From contig JAHHSI010000002.1 of assembly GCA_020025275.1 (NCBI GenBank), positions 1 to 64,000 of the forward strand: a stretch of 64,000 nt of DNA, in the 5' to 3' direction. Origin of the DNA: Oscillospiraceae bacterium. Its GTDB lineage: Bacteria; Bacillota; Clostridia; Oscillospirales; Oscillospiraceae. Shown one piece after another: positions 10,010-17,972 of this stretch. Positions within the stretch are counted from its first letter, which is position 1. Every line of letters begins with the position of its first letter. The notes under the pieces were generated by a model. That model ran no database searches, was not told the DNA's origin, and saw nothing but the letters and a program-made list of their open reading frames with translations. Made by a program: the position numbers and the translations under genes.

Positions 10010-11410
10010 TTACTGGCAGCAGTTGCCGGCCTCGGATCTGCAGGCCTCGGGACGCGCCGGTGCCGACGCCGATGCCGATACAGGCTCCTCCACGCCGTCC
10101 GTACTCTCCGGCATGAACAGGACCTTTACCGTAGCGATCATGATTTTCAGATCCGCCAAAAGGCTGGGTCGGGCAATATACATCAGATCCATCTGCAGCT
10201 TATCATAGGGCGTTGTGTTGTACTTTCCGTACACCTGAGCATAGCCGGTCAACCCGGCTTTCGCCTGCAGCCGCAGCGCAAATTCCGGCATCTCTCTTTC
10301 ATACTGTGCCGCAATCTCCGGGCGCTCCGGCCGCGGTCCCACAATGGAAAGCTCTCCTCGCAGGATATTGACCAGCTGCGGCAGCTCGTCCAGCCGCAGC
10401 CGGCGGATCACTCGTCCCACCGGGGTGACGCGGCAATCGTCTCTGCCGGTCGACAACCGCGCCACACCGTCCTCCTCCGCATTGACTGTCATAGAGCGAA
10501 ACTTCAGAATACGGAAATGGCGTCCATCCTTGGTCATTCGCACCTGCGAATAAATGACCGGGCCCCCGTCACAGGCCTTCACCGCAATGGCTATGCCCAG
10601 CATCACCGGACTGAGCACCACAAGGCCCAGCAGCGACAGCACAATATCTGCCGCACGTTTCACAAACAGATATTCCAGAGTCGGTTCATACCAATCCACA
10701 TGCAGCATGGGAAAGTGGAACAGATGTGTCGGTTCGGCGTTGCTTAAAAGAACATCGCCGATCCTGGGGGCCAAAAGGACGTGGATACGCCGTTCAACAC
10801 AATATTTGAGGACCCTATTCCTCTCCTGACTGTGTACGCCGCTGATAAAAACAATGCGCATGCCCTCCAGCACGGATAGGTCCTTCAAACACGCATCAAT
10901 GGAGATGGTCCGGCGGACATCGTATTTTTTATCCAACCCATATTTCCCGATCAGCCGATCCAAGCCACGGCGCGTTCCGTAAATAATGGCGGTGGGCTCC
11001 GGAGGAAATGCGCGGAAATACAGGCGGTTCAAGAGATACGACCAGACCGTGGAGAGCAGGACTTGGGCAACAAGGCAGATAAGCAGCGGATAGATCCGGG
11101 GCAGATGCCCCAGAAGCAGCCATAGAACAATAAAAACCAGTCCATCCGAAAGAACCGCCGCCAGACCCTGGCTGTAGATCATCTCCGAGATCCGCTTCGT
11201 AGAGACCTGAAACGCCTCATAGATTCTTGCAAAGACACCGTACAAAACTGCGAACAGGAGTACCATGAGACAGGTTTCGACCCCGCCGTCTCTGTGCGGA
11301 GCTTCTCTGAGATAGGACCACCGCCAGCACAGCGCAAGCGGCACTGCCAGCAGCCCTATATTCAAAAGCTTCGTGCCTCGCAGCAACATATCATGATGAA
11401 TTTTCCGCAT
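10010..11410 (-). CDS. Polyprenyl-phosphate sugar-1-phosphate transferase (WbaP/WcaJ-like)
   Basis: 466 aa, first gene of the operon. Four N-terminal hydrophobic segments (about 12-30, 42-62, 90-108, 112-130) lead to a Rossmann-like middle domain. The C-terminal catalytic domain (about 255-450) starts with KRAADIVLSLLGLVVLSPV and contains the family motifs KFRSM, LRLDELPQL and GPRPERPE. Such enzymes move a sugar-1-phosphate from UDP-sugar to undecaprenyl phosphate on the inner leaflet and so begin repeat-unit assembly. The C-terminal 25 residues form an Ala/Pro/Ser-rich tail. The ATG at 11410 follows a 500-900 base AT-rich leader. The sugar used is not determined; UDP-L-FucNAc or another HexNAc is possible. 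Confidence 0.9.
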   Translation of the reverse strand: MRKIHHDMLLRGTKLLNIGLLAVPLALCWRWSYLREAPHRDGGVETCLMVLLFAVLYGVFARIYEAFQVSTKRISEMIYSQGLAAVLSDGLVFIVLWLLLGHLPRIYPLLICLVAQVLLSTVWSYLLNRLYFRAFPPEPTAIIYGTRRGLDRLIGKYGLDKKYDVRRTISIDACLKDLSVLEGMRIVFISGVHSQERNRVLKYCVERRIHVLLAPRIGDVLLSNAEPTHLFHFPMLHVDWYEPTLEYLFVKRAADIVLSLLGLVVLSPVMLGIAIAVKACDGGPVIYSQVRMTKDGRHFRILKFRSMTVNAEEDGVARLSTGRDDCRVTPVGRVIRRLRLDELPQLVNILRGELSIVGPRPERPEIAAQYEREMPEFALRLQAKAGLTGYAQVYGKYNTTPYDKLQMDLMYIARPSLLADLKIMIATVKVLFMPESTDGVEEPVSASASAPARPEACRSEAGNCCQ

Positions 11411-11524
11411 AACGATTCACCCATACTCCATTCAATCCGCTCTTCTGTAGTTTATTTTTCTTGCTTTACAGTTTTTTATATTTCTCCCGATTTCTGGAAA
11501 ATCGTACAGAGGAATCATTCGCAC

Positions 11525-11564
11525 CGGAATTTTTCCGCAAAAAAATCCTCGGCTTTTCCCCGAG
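11525..11564 (-). promoter_or_regulatory. Attenuator-like hairpin pair in operon leader
   Basis: On the minus strand a GC stem CTCGG/CCGAG (11548-11552 with 11560-11564) is followed by GA and seven T, an intrinsic-terminator layout. Right after it comes a second hairpin, CGGAA/TTCCG with a 3-base loop (11525-11537). Both lie in the leader, 115-155 bases before the first operon gene, so they would stop transcription unless antiterminated. The stem is only 5 bp, so the strength is uncertain. Confidence 0.45.
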
Positions 11565-11603
11565 CTCTTCCTGCTTGTTGATTGTGCATCCTTTCTCCAT
11601 AGC

Positions 11604-11640
11604 AACTATTTATATATTTACTAAATAGTTACACAGTAAA
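11604..11640 (-). promoter_or_regulatory. Candidate operon promoter overlapping a palindrome
   Basis: AACTATTTA (11604-11612) and its reverse complement TAAATAGTT (11622-11630) form a 9-bp inverted repeat with a 9-base spacer. A third copy of TAAATAGTT lies at 11740-11748. On the minus strand TTTACT (11635-11640) and TATATA (11611-11616), 18 bases apart, form a weak promoter-like pair over the palindrome, so a regulator bound here could control the polysaccharide operon. Confidence 0.4.
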
Positions 11641-12285
11641 GAAGGCTTTTACTCCCACTTTTTTCCTGTACTTATATCTATATTTACCGCCTATTTTTTG
11701 CATAAAATATTTATAAAGCTTGCTTTTTACCAAAAACTGTAAATAGTTAATATGCTGTACGCTATATCATTATACTTCGTCCATTGCGTAAAAGCAAGCC
11801 CTTCTCAAGACAAATATCGACATTTTGACGTAAATCCGGTTTCTTAACAGCAGCTTTATACAGTTTTTCGACCATTAAAACCGCCACTTTTCTTTATATT
11901 TCATATATTTTAGATTGAATATATCGTTTTACCGCTTTCTTTCCTCTCCGATCGCCAGAAGCGTAACGTTCGTCGACTATCGTTCCACCATTTTTAGAAG
12001 TGATCTGCCTGTCCCTGTAGAGTGCAGTTTCCATCGCCCTCCTGCCGGCAAAATTGATCTTTCGTTTCTCTTGTCGCACGGCTCAAACAGCAGAGCACGA
12101 TTTCTGCACTGAATAAACCTGACAAATCAGCCTTTTGTCAGTGCATACAAATACGAAAGTACTTCCGCCATCTCTGATCTGTCAGAGACTTCTTCACCGG
12201 TGCAAGTATCCAGTGGTGCCCAGAAATTTTTCAGACAGTCTATGCATTGCAAGCCCCGTTTCTCTTTCAGCGAACGGCGCGGTGC

Positions 12286-12330
12286 AAAAAAACACGCTCG
12301 GAAAGCTTTGCTTTCCGAGCGTGTTTTTTT
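12286..12330 (-). terminator. Intrinsic terminator after brnQ
   Basis: A near-perfect 15-bp stem around CACGCTCGGAAAGC, with a 3-base loop, flanked by A-run and T-run. It works on either strand and lies 8 bases past the brnQ stop. Confidence 0.9.
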
Positions 12331-12337
12331 GTATCTC

Positions 12338-13690
12338 TTATTTATTTTTGCAGGGCATTACAATATGGAGAATCCAGCCCACCACCAAACCAAGGAGCGC
12401 AGGGACCACCCAGCCCATCCCCAGCGTAAAGAAGGGCAGGAGATGTTTGGCCGGCTCCAGAATGACATCGGCGTGCAGAAAACTCCGCACTCCCACAGGC
12501 AGCGTGCGCAGCAGATCCAGCAGTGCTGCCAAAAAGGTAGGGATCGTGACAGCCACAAAGACCTTCCGATCATAGCCGAACGCCCGCCCCGCCAGACACA
12601 GCAAAATCAACGTGATGGTCAGCGGATAGAGGAACATCAGCAGCGGCAGCGAGAACTCAATGATCTTACTTAGTCCCACATTGGAGATGGCAAAGGAGAA
12701 CAGGCAGAAAACAACGGCGTACGTCCGATAGCTCAGAGAGTGAGGAAACATTCCGGCAAAGGTTTCCGCGCAGGCCGTAATGAGACCGATGGCCGTTTTC
12801 AGGCAGGCCACCGTCACCGTAATACCCAGCAGCACGCCCCCGAACTTGCCAAAATAGTGGGTCCCGATCAGGTACAGCGCCTCGCCGCCGTCGGCAGATA
12901 CCCCCAGCACCGCCCGGGACTGGGCACCGATGATCGTCAGAACACAGTAGATGGCCGCCATCAGCAGCGTGCTGAGAAGCCCCGATTTCACGGTGGCCAG
13001 AGAGACGGCACTGGGGGATTTGACCCCCAGATCCCGCAGCGTGGTGATCAGGATAATACCAAAGGCCAGTGCCGCCAGGGCATCCATGGTGTTATACCCC
13101 TCCAGAAAGCCCTGAAAGAAGCTCATGGACTCGTACGGACCCATAGGCGCAGCGGCATACATACTGCTCATGGGCTTTGCCAGCGCTGTTACCGTCAGAA
13201 GCGCCAAAAACGCAAGGAAAAGGGGGTTCAGCAGCTTCCCCACCCACGTAAGGATCCCCGATGGCTTCAGAGAAAAATAGAGCACCACGGCAAAAAAGGC
13301 CGCTGAGAAGAGCAGCAGCACCAGGCTATGCTGCTCCGGGGCGATCATGGGCTGCACGCCCACGGCGAAAGACACGGTAGCAGTACGGGGAATGGCAAAC
13401 AGCGGCCCGATGGAGAGATAGAGCAGGCAGGTAAAGAAGTAGCCGAAACGGCGCCCCACCAGACTGGACATATCCAGCAGATTCTCTGTCCGTGAGATTC
13501 CCATAGCTGCCACGCCCAGCAGAGGCAGCCCCACGCCGGTCAGACAAAAGCCGAGGACAGCCGGCCACGAAGCGGCCCCGGCGTTCTGGCCCATAAAGAC
13601 CGGGAAAATCAGATTTCCCGCGCCAAAGAACATGCCAAACAGCATAGAGGCCACAAAAATATAGTCTTTGATTGTCAGTTTTCGATCCAT
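12338..13690 (-). CDS. brnQ: Branched-chain amino acid transporter, LIVCS family
   Basis: 450 aa, the usual size for BrnQ, with about 12 hydrophobic segments. The N-terminus FGMFFGAGNLIFPVFMGQ is the family signature, followed by GPLFAIPRTATVSFAVGV in the fourth segment. It imports Leu/Ile/Val with Na+ or H+. The ATG at 13690 follows AGGAGGGAGCC. It is a single gene with its own promoter (13834-13862) and terminator. Its leader carries a T-box-like sequence, which would fit control by uncharged branched-chain tRNA, although the leader is short. Confidence 0.93.
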   Translation of the reverse strand: MDRKLTIKDYIFVASMLFGMFFGAGNLIFPVFMGQNAGAASWPAVLGFCLTGVGLPLLGVAAMGISRTENLLDMSSLVGRRFGYFFTCLLYLSIGPLFAIPRTATVSFAVGVQPMIAPEQHSLVLLLFSAAFFAVVLYFSLKPSGILTWVGKLLNPLFLAFLALLTVTALAKPMSSMYAAAPMGPYESMSFFQGFLEGYNTMDALAALAFGIILITTLRDLGVKSPSAVSLATVKSGLLSTLLMAAIYCVLTIIGAQSRAVLGVSADGGEALYLIGTHYFGKFGGVLLGITVTVACLKTAIGLITACAETFAGMFPHSLSYRTYAVVFCLFSFAISNVGLSKIIEFSLPLLMFLYPLTITLILLCLAGRAFGYDRKVFVAVTIPTFLAALLDLLRTLPVGVRSFLHADVILEPAKHLLPFFTLGMGWVVPALLGLVVGWILHIVMPCKNK

Positions 13691-13754
13691 AGGCTCCCTC
13701 CTGAATCACTGTCCGTCGGGGCAAGAATCATTGATCCAGGCACAGGGCAGCCTT

Positions 13755-13769
13755 GCCGTACCACCCTTT
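13755..13769 (-). promoter_or_regulatory. T-box-like sequence in brnQ leader (tentative)
   Basis: The minus strand reads AAAGGGTGGTACGGC, close to the conserved T-box antiterminator word AGGGTGGNACCGCG. The TGGT bulge would pair with an ACCA tRNA end, which fits the A discriminator of Leu/Ile/Val tRNAs. Against it: the predicted transcript start leaves only about 55 bases for stem I, and no terminator T-run follows. Confidence 0.3.
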
Positions 13770-13833
13770 CCCCAGTACCATTGCGGTTGTGTTCTTCCCT
13801 TTTCCGACGTTATTTTCAAATATATAATGCTTT

Positions 13834-13862
13834 ATTATAGCGGAAACGGTTCTCCTTGGCAA
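13834..13862 (-). promoter_or_regulatory. brnQ promoter
   Basis: TTGCCA and TATAAT on the minus strand, 17 bases apart, about 145 bases before the brnQ start. Confidence 0.75.
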
Positions 13863-13904
13863 GAAGTGACTTTCTTCCCGCTCCGTTTTTCTCGGACGGA
13901 TTTT

Positions 13905-14798
13905 TTATCCCAGCAAGCGCCGCAGATTGCCGCCCATCACCTGTTCCCACTCCTGCGCTGTCAGTCCGGCGTGAGCTCGGATGTCCTCCACAAACCGCAC
14001 CATATCCATTTCCCGGCACTGTGCAGGATAGAGCAGCAACGGAAAGTCGCTGCCAAAGAGCAGGCGCTCCGGTCCGATCATGGAGATCACGGCACGAAAG
14101 CTCTCCATTCCATAGAGCAGCGGATTGGCCGCTGTATCATAGTACACGTTCCGGAACAGCCCCTTGTAGCGCGGGTTCATCTCATAAAAGGGCATTCCAC
14201 CGCCCAGATGCGCCAAAATCAGCCGCAGCTCCGGATTTCTTTTGACCAACTCCGGCAACGGCGACAGCGATGTAGTGTCCTTGCCCGGATAGTGATGCCC
14301 CACCGGTTCACCGCAATGAATGCACACAGGCATACGATGGTAAGCCGCACACGCCAGCACCTCCAAAAAATCCGGGTCCTCAAAATCATAGCCATTGCCG
14401 CCGGGGCCCAGTTCCCCTACACCGGAAAAACCCAGAGCGGCACAGCGCTCGATCTCTGCGATGGCTGCAGCGCCGAATTTCGGATTGACGGAGAGAAACC
14501 CCCGGAGCCGCCGGGGATGACGCTGCAGCATCTCGGCCATATAGTCATTGTGCATCCGCATCAAGCCCGGATCGTTCCAATACCAGCCCTGCATCACAAG
14601 GCCATAGACACCTGCCCGATCGGCGCAGGACAGTGCTTCTTCGGCCGTGGCCCACGCCTCTTCTGTGCCCCGGCCTGTGGCACTCTTCTTCGTCAGCCGG
14701 GCAAACCAGGCATCCCGTCGGGCATACAACTCCCAATTCTGATAGATCTCCGGCGGAAAGAGGTGGACATGGCTGTCCCATATTTCAAACTGTCCCAT
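13905..14798 (-). CDS. Amidohydrolase-family (Amidohydro_2) TIM-barrel hydrolase
   Basis: 297 aa. The ATG at 14798 was chosen because AAGGAGAC precedes it and the protein then starts at the barrel (WDSHVHLFP). Metal-site features of the family are present: HxH at residues 10-12, IHCGEP mid-protein, LAHLGGG and GSDFP near the end. These enzymes hydrolyse or decarboxylate small cyclic or aromatic substrates with a Zn or Mn centre; the substrate here is not readable. It is a monocistronic cytosolic enzyme with its own promoter at 14882-14911. Confidence 0.85.
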   Translation of the reverse strand: MGQFEIWDSHVHLFPPEIYQNWELYARRDAWFARLTKKSATGRGTEEAWATAEEALSCADRAGVYGLVMQGWYWNDPGLMRMHNDYMAEMLQRHPRRLRGFLSVNPKFGAAAIAEIERCAALGFSGVGELGPGGNGYDFEDPDFLEVLACAAYHRMPVCIHCGEPVGHHYPGKDTTSLSPLPELVKRNPELRLILAHLGGGMPFYEMNPRYKGLFRNVYYDTAANPLLYGMESFRAVISMIGPERLLFGSDFPLLLYPAQCREMDMVRFVEDIRAHAGLTAQEWEQVMGGNLRRLLG

Positions 14799-14881
14799 CG
14801 TGTCTCCTTCTGGCGGCGTCTGCGCCGCACCGTTCGCTCGTTCTGATCCGTCCCCGCCTTGCCGTCGGGGACGTTTTCTCC

Positions 14882-14911
14882 AGTATACGGGATGGTCCCC
14901 CACACTGGCAA
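14882..14911 (-). promoter_or_regulatory. Promoter for the amidohydrolase gene
   Basis: TTGCCA and TATACT on the minus strand with an 18-base spacer, about 85 bases before the start codon. A GTCCCCG/CGGGGAC hairpin follows in the leader. Confidence 0.6.
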
Positions 14912-15034
14912 GTCTTCCTGCGTTTTTTTCTGCAGGACATCGGAGCGCTCCCCCCTGCCCGTGATGCTTCTACCCCTCGTCCCGGCACCGCAAGGCTCGA
15001 TCCGTACTCCTCCGGCGCAGAGACCGGACAGTGA

Positions 15035-15068
15035 AAAAGGACCGGCTGCCACGGGCAGCCGGTCCTTT
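15035..15068 (-). terminator. Terminator after the P-type ATPase
   Basis: A strong GGACCGGCTGCC stem with a 4-base loop followed by TTTTT on the minus strand, 16 bases past the ATPase stop. Confidence 0.9.
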
Positions 15069-15083
15069 CCATACACATTTGCT

Positions 15084-17732
15084 TTACTTTGCTTTTTTGG
15101 CGTCGTGGCGGCGCTGGAAGAATTTCACCAGCTCCACAATGGGAAGCACCGTCACGGCCAGAGCCAGCGCCACAAAGTACTCCGTCCAGCTCACAGGCGT
15201 GAAGCCGAAGGCGTTGGCAAGGAACGGCACCTCCAGTACCAGCGTGGTCAGCACAAGGCTGCCCAGCATGGCGCCCCAGAGCACCTTATTATGCGTTTTC
15301 AGGGAGAATACGCTCTTGCGCTGCGAGCGCATATTGAAGCTGTGGAAGATCTCGCACATACTCATGGTCAGGAAGGCCATGGTCATGCCGTGATCGGAGA
15401 TTCCCACCGGCATCTCAAAATGCCCCACCTGCATACTGTGGCCAATGATATAGGACACCATGGTGATCAGCGTGATCAGTACGCCCTGATAAGCGATGTC
15501 CCACGCCAGACCGCCGGCAAAAATGCCGTCCTTGGAATCGCGGGGCGGACGGGACATGATGTCCGGCTCGCCATCCTCCAGACCCAGCGCCAGAGCCGGG
15601 AAGCAGTCCGTGATCAGGTTGATGAACAGCAGATGGACAGGCTGAAGCAGCGTGAAGCCCATCAGCGTGGCAAAGAATACGCCCAGCACCTCGCTCATGT
15701 TGGAGGCCAGCAGGAACTGGATCGCTTTACGGATGTTGTCATAGATGCGGCGGCCTTCGCCCACGGCACCCACGATGGTCGCAAAGTTATCGTCGGCCAG
15801 CACCATATCCGCCACATTTTTCGTGACGTCCGTGCCGGTGATGCCCATACCCACGCCGATGTCGGCGGACTTGATGCTGGGGGCGTCGTTGACGCCGTCG
15901 CCGGTCATGGCGGTAATGGCGCCGCGGCGGCGCCACGCATTGACGATGCGCACCTTATGCTCCGGCTGCACGCGGGCGTACACACCAAACTGCGTGATGG
16001 CCTGATCCAGCTCTTCATCGCTGAGATCATCCAACGCCGCACCGGTGACCGCCTGAGAGGCATCGGTGATGATGCCCAGTTCTTTGGCAATGGCCACGGC
16101 GGTATCCTTATGGTCGCCGGTGATCATCACCGGACGGATTCCGGCGCAGCGGCAGGCAGCCACGGCATCCTTGACCTCGGGGCGGACCGGATCGATCATA
16201 CCGGTCAGGCCGATAAAGCACAGCTCCTGCTCCAGCGCCTGCGGCTCACAGCTCTCCGGCATGGACGGCCAGACTCGCTGGGCCGCAGCCAGAACACGCA
16301 GGGCGCGGTCGGCCATGGCCTTATTCTGTTCCAGAATCTGGCTGCGACGCTCGTCCGTCATGGGATGGATCTGGCCGTTTTCCATATACTGGGTGCAGCA
16401 CTTGAGCACCTCATCAGGGGCGCCCTTTGTATACTGGATGATATTCTCACCGTTTTTGTGAACGGTACTCATCATCTTGCGGGAGGAGTCGAACGGAGCT
16501 TCCCCGCAGCGGGGCTGCGCCTTTTCCAGCTCTGGCTTGGGCAGACCGCACTTTGCACCGAAGTTTACCAGAGCGGCCTCGGTGGGCTCGCCCTGGGCCA
16601 CGCCGTTTTCATCCAAGTTGGCATCGCAGCACAACGTCATGGCCGTTGCCAGCAGCTGCTCATCGCCTACGTGCTCCACCACGGTCATCTTATTCTGGGT
16701 CAGGGTGCCGGTCTTGTCCGAGCAGATCACCTGCGTGCATCCCAGTGTTTCCACCGCGGTCAGGCGGCGGATGACCGCATTGCGCTTACTCATATTGGTT
16801 ACGCCGATACTCAGCACCACCGTCACCACGGTGGCCAAGCCCTCAGGAATGGCAGCAACGGCCAAAGACACGGCGACCATAAAGGTTTCCAGTACCGTGT
16901 TCAGGGTAATACTGCCGGCCATGAACAGATCGAAAACGAAGATAAAGACACAGATGCCCAGCACCAGCTTGGACAGGGTCTTGCCCAGTTCCGTCAGGCG
17001 GCGCTGCAGCGGCGTCTGCTCCTCGGCGGTGTTGGCCAGCACGCCGGCGATCTTGCCCATCTCTGTATCCATGCCCGTCCGGGTGATCACGGCACGGCCG
17101 CGGCCGTACACCACCGTGGAGCCCATATAGCACATGTTCTTCCGGTCGCCCAGGGGCACATCCTTGCTCTCGCCCAGTCCCAGCACCTCAATGGCCTTGT
17201 TGACCGGGACGCTCTCACCGGTGAGGGCTGCCTCTTCAATCTTCAGCGAGGCACTCTCCAGCAGACGTCCATCCGCCGGCACGGCGTCGCCGGCCTCCAG
17301 AATTACAATGTCGCCGGGCACCAGCTCATCGCTGTGCAGGGTCACCTGCTTCCCGTCGCGCATCACCTTACATGTGGCGGCGGTCATGGTCTGTAGGGCT
17401 TCAATGGCGGCTTCCGCCTTGCTCTCCTGCAAAACACCCAGAACGGCATTGAGAAGGACCACCAGCAAAATGATGATCACATCCGTCATGCTCTCCTGAG
17501 ACAGGATACTGGTCGCCGCGGAAACCGCGGCAGCAGCCAGCAAAATCAGCAGCATAGGGTCTTTCAGCTGCGCGAAAAAGCGCTGCATCAGCGTGGCCTT
17601 TTCCGCCTCTTTCAGCTTGTTGGGGCCATACTTCTCCCGGCGCTGCTGTGCCTCGGCGGTGCTCAGACCGTCATCGGCGCTGTGCAGCTCCTGCAGGATC
17701 TGCTGGCTGGATAGGGTGTATTCACGTTCCAT
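15084..17732 (-). CDS. Cation-transporting P-type ATPase (P2A, Ca2+/Mn2+ type)
   Basis: 882 aa, full length for a bacterial SERCA/PMCA-like pump. In order: cation_ATPase_N domain, two membrane helices (about 55-95), actuator domain with LTGESVP (about 172), helices with the P2A signature AAIPEGL (about 294), phosphorylation site SDKTGTLT (Asp about 338), hinge TGDGVNDAPS (about 610) and a C-terminal block of six helices. PEGL and the absence of CPC argue for Ca2+ or Mn2+ rather than heavy metals. The gene is preceded by a yybP-ykoY-type Mn2+-sensing leader, which points to Mn2+ (or Ca2+/Mn2+) efflux across the cell membrane. AAGGAGAG precedes the ATG at 17732. Confidence 0.92.
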   Translation of the reverse strand: MEREYTLSSQQILQELHSADDGLSTAEAQQRREKYGPNKLKEAEKATLMQRFFAQLKDPMLLILLAAAAVSAATSILSQESMTDVIIILLVVLLNAVLGVLQESKAEAAIEALQTMTAATCKVMRDGKQVTLHSDELVPGDIVILEAGDAVPADGRLLESASLKIEEAALTGESVPVNKAIEVLGLGESKDVPLGDRKNMCYMGSTVVYGRGRAVITRTGMDTEMGKIAGVLANTAEEQTPLQRRLTELGKTLSKLVLGICVFIFVFDLFMAGSITLNTVLETFMVAVSLAVAAIPEGLATVVTVVLSIGVTNMSKRNAVIRRLTAVETLGCTQVICSDKTGTLTQNKMTVVEHVGDEQLLATAMTLCCDANLDENGVAQGEPTEAALVNFGAKCGLPKPELEKAQPRCGEAPFDSSRKMMSTVHKNGENIIQYTKGAPDEVLKCCTQYMENGQIHPMTDERRSQILEQNKAMADRALRVLAAAQRVWPSMPESCEPQALEQELCFIGLTGMIDPVRPEVKDAVAACRCAGIRPVMITGDHKDTAVAIAKELGIITDASQAVTGAALDDLSDEELDQAITQFGVYARVQPEHKVRIVNAWRRRGAITAMTGDGVNDAPSIKSADIGVGMGITGTDVTKNVADMVLADDNFATIVGAVGEGRRIYDNIRKAIQFLLASNMSEVLGVFFATLMGFTLLQPVHLLFINLITDCFPALALGLEDGEPDIMSRPPRDSKDGIFAGGLAWDIAYQGVLITLITMVSYIIGHSMQVGHFEMPVGISDHGMTMAFLTMSMCEIFHSFNMRSQRKSVFSLKTHNKVLWGAMLGSLVLTTLVLEVPFLANAFGFTPVSWTEYFVALALAVTVLPIVELVKFFQRRHDAKKAK

Positions 17733-17776
17733 CCGATACTCTCCTTTTCTTCAATACCTTTCATTTTTTACATAAT

Positions 17777-17815
17777 AAAAAAACTCATACGCCAGCATAA
17801 TGCCTGCGCATGAGT
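17777..17815 (-). terminator. Riboswitch expression-platform terminator
   Basis: On the minus strand ACTCATGCGC pairs with GCGTATGAGT and is followed by seven T. The 5' arm overlaps the TGAGAC end of the aptamer, so ligand binding can free or block it. This is the standard layout of a transcriptional switch. Confidence 0.85.
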
Positions 17816-17912
17816 CTCATTCTTTCAAAACTGTCCGGGCTGAAAACAGCCGATGTGACGAACCAGTTTCTCCCGCCGGCACGGCAGGAGGAATTACTCC
17901 CTCAAAACAGAG
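17810..17912 (-). ncRNA. yybP-ykoY-type manganese riboswitch aptamer
   Basis: The minus-strand leader of the P-type ATPase has the conserved blocks of this class in order: GAGGGAGTAA (17894-17903), TTCGTCACA, a CGGCTG...CAGCC hairpin, and TGAGAC (17814-17819). It starts about 15 bases after a consensus promoter and runs into a terminator. Members of the class bind Mn2+ and switch on efflux or homeostasis genes, including P-type ATPases. Assignment is by eye, not by covariance search. Confidence 0.75.
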
Positions 17913-17931
17913 AAAATACGTTTGTAGGCTC

Positions 17932-17961
17932 ATTATAACAAGAGTCATTCGCTTTTGTCAA
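17932..17961 (-). promoter_or_regulatory. Promoter for riboswitch and P-type ATPase
   Basis: TTGACA and TATAAT on the minus strand with an 18-base spacer, directly upstream of the riboswitch. Confidence 0.8.
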
Positions 17962-17972
17962 TGGGAAAGCGA

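Larger units (their letters stand above)
11411..12285. other. Long AT-rich intergenic leader upstream of the polysaccharide operon
   Basis: About 875 bases without a convincing gene, clearly AT-richer than the flanking coding DNA, especially 11590-11900. It holds candidate promoter, operator and attenuator elements for the minus-strand operon (listed separately). A short minus-strand open frame at 11894-12034 exists, but its ribosome binding site is too close to the ATG to be convincing. Confidence 0.6.

Noticed and set aside
11894..12034. A 46-codon minus-strand ORF (starting METALYRDRQ) in the operon leader
   Set aside because: AGGAGG lies only 3 bases before the ATG, the product is not recognisable and the region is AT-rich leader; possible but not supported enough to list as a gene.
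14859..17396. An 845-codon open frame on the plus strand opposite the P-type ATPase
   Set aside because: Antisense shadow rich in His/Gln/Gly; the minus strand encodes a complete ATPase with all catalytic motifs.
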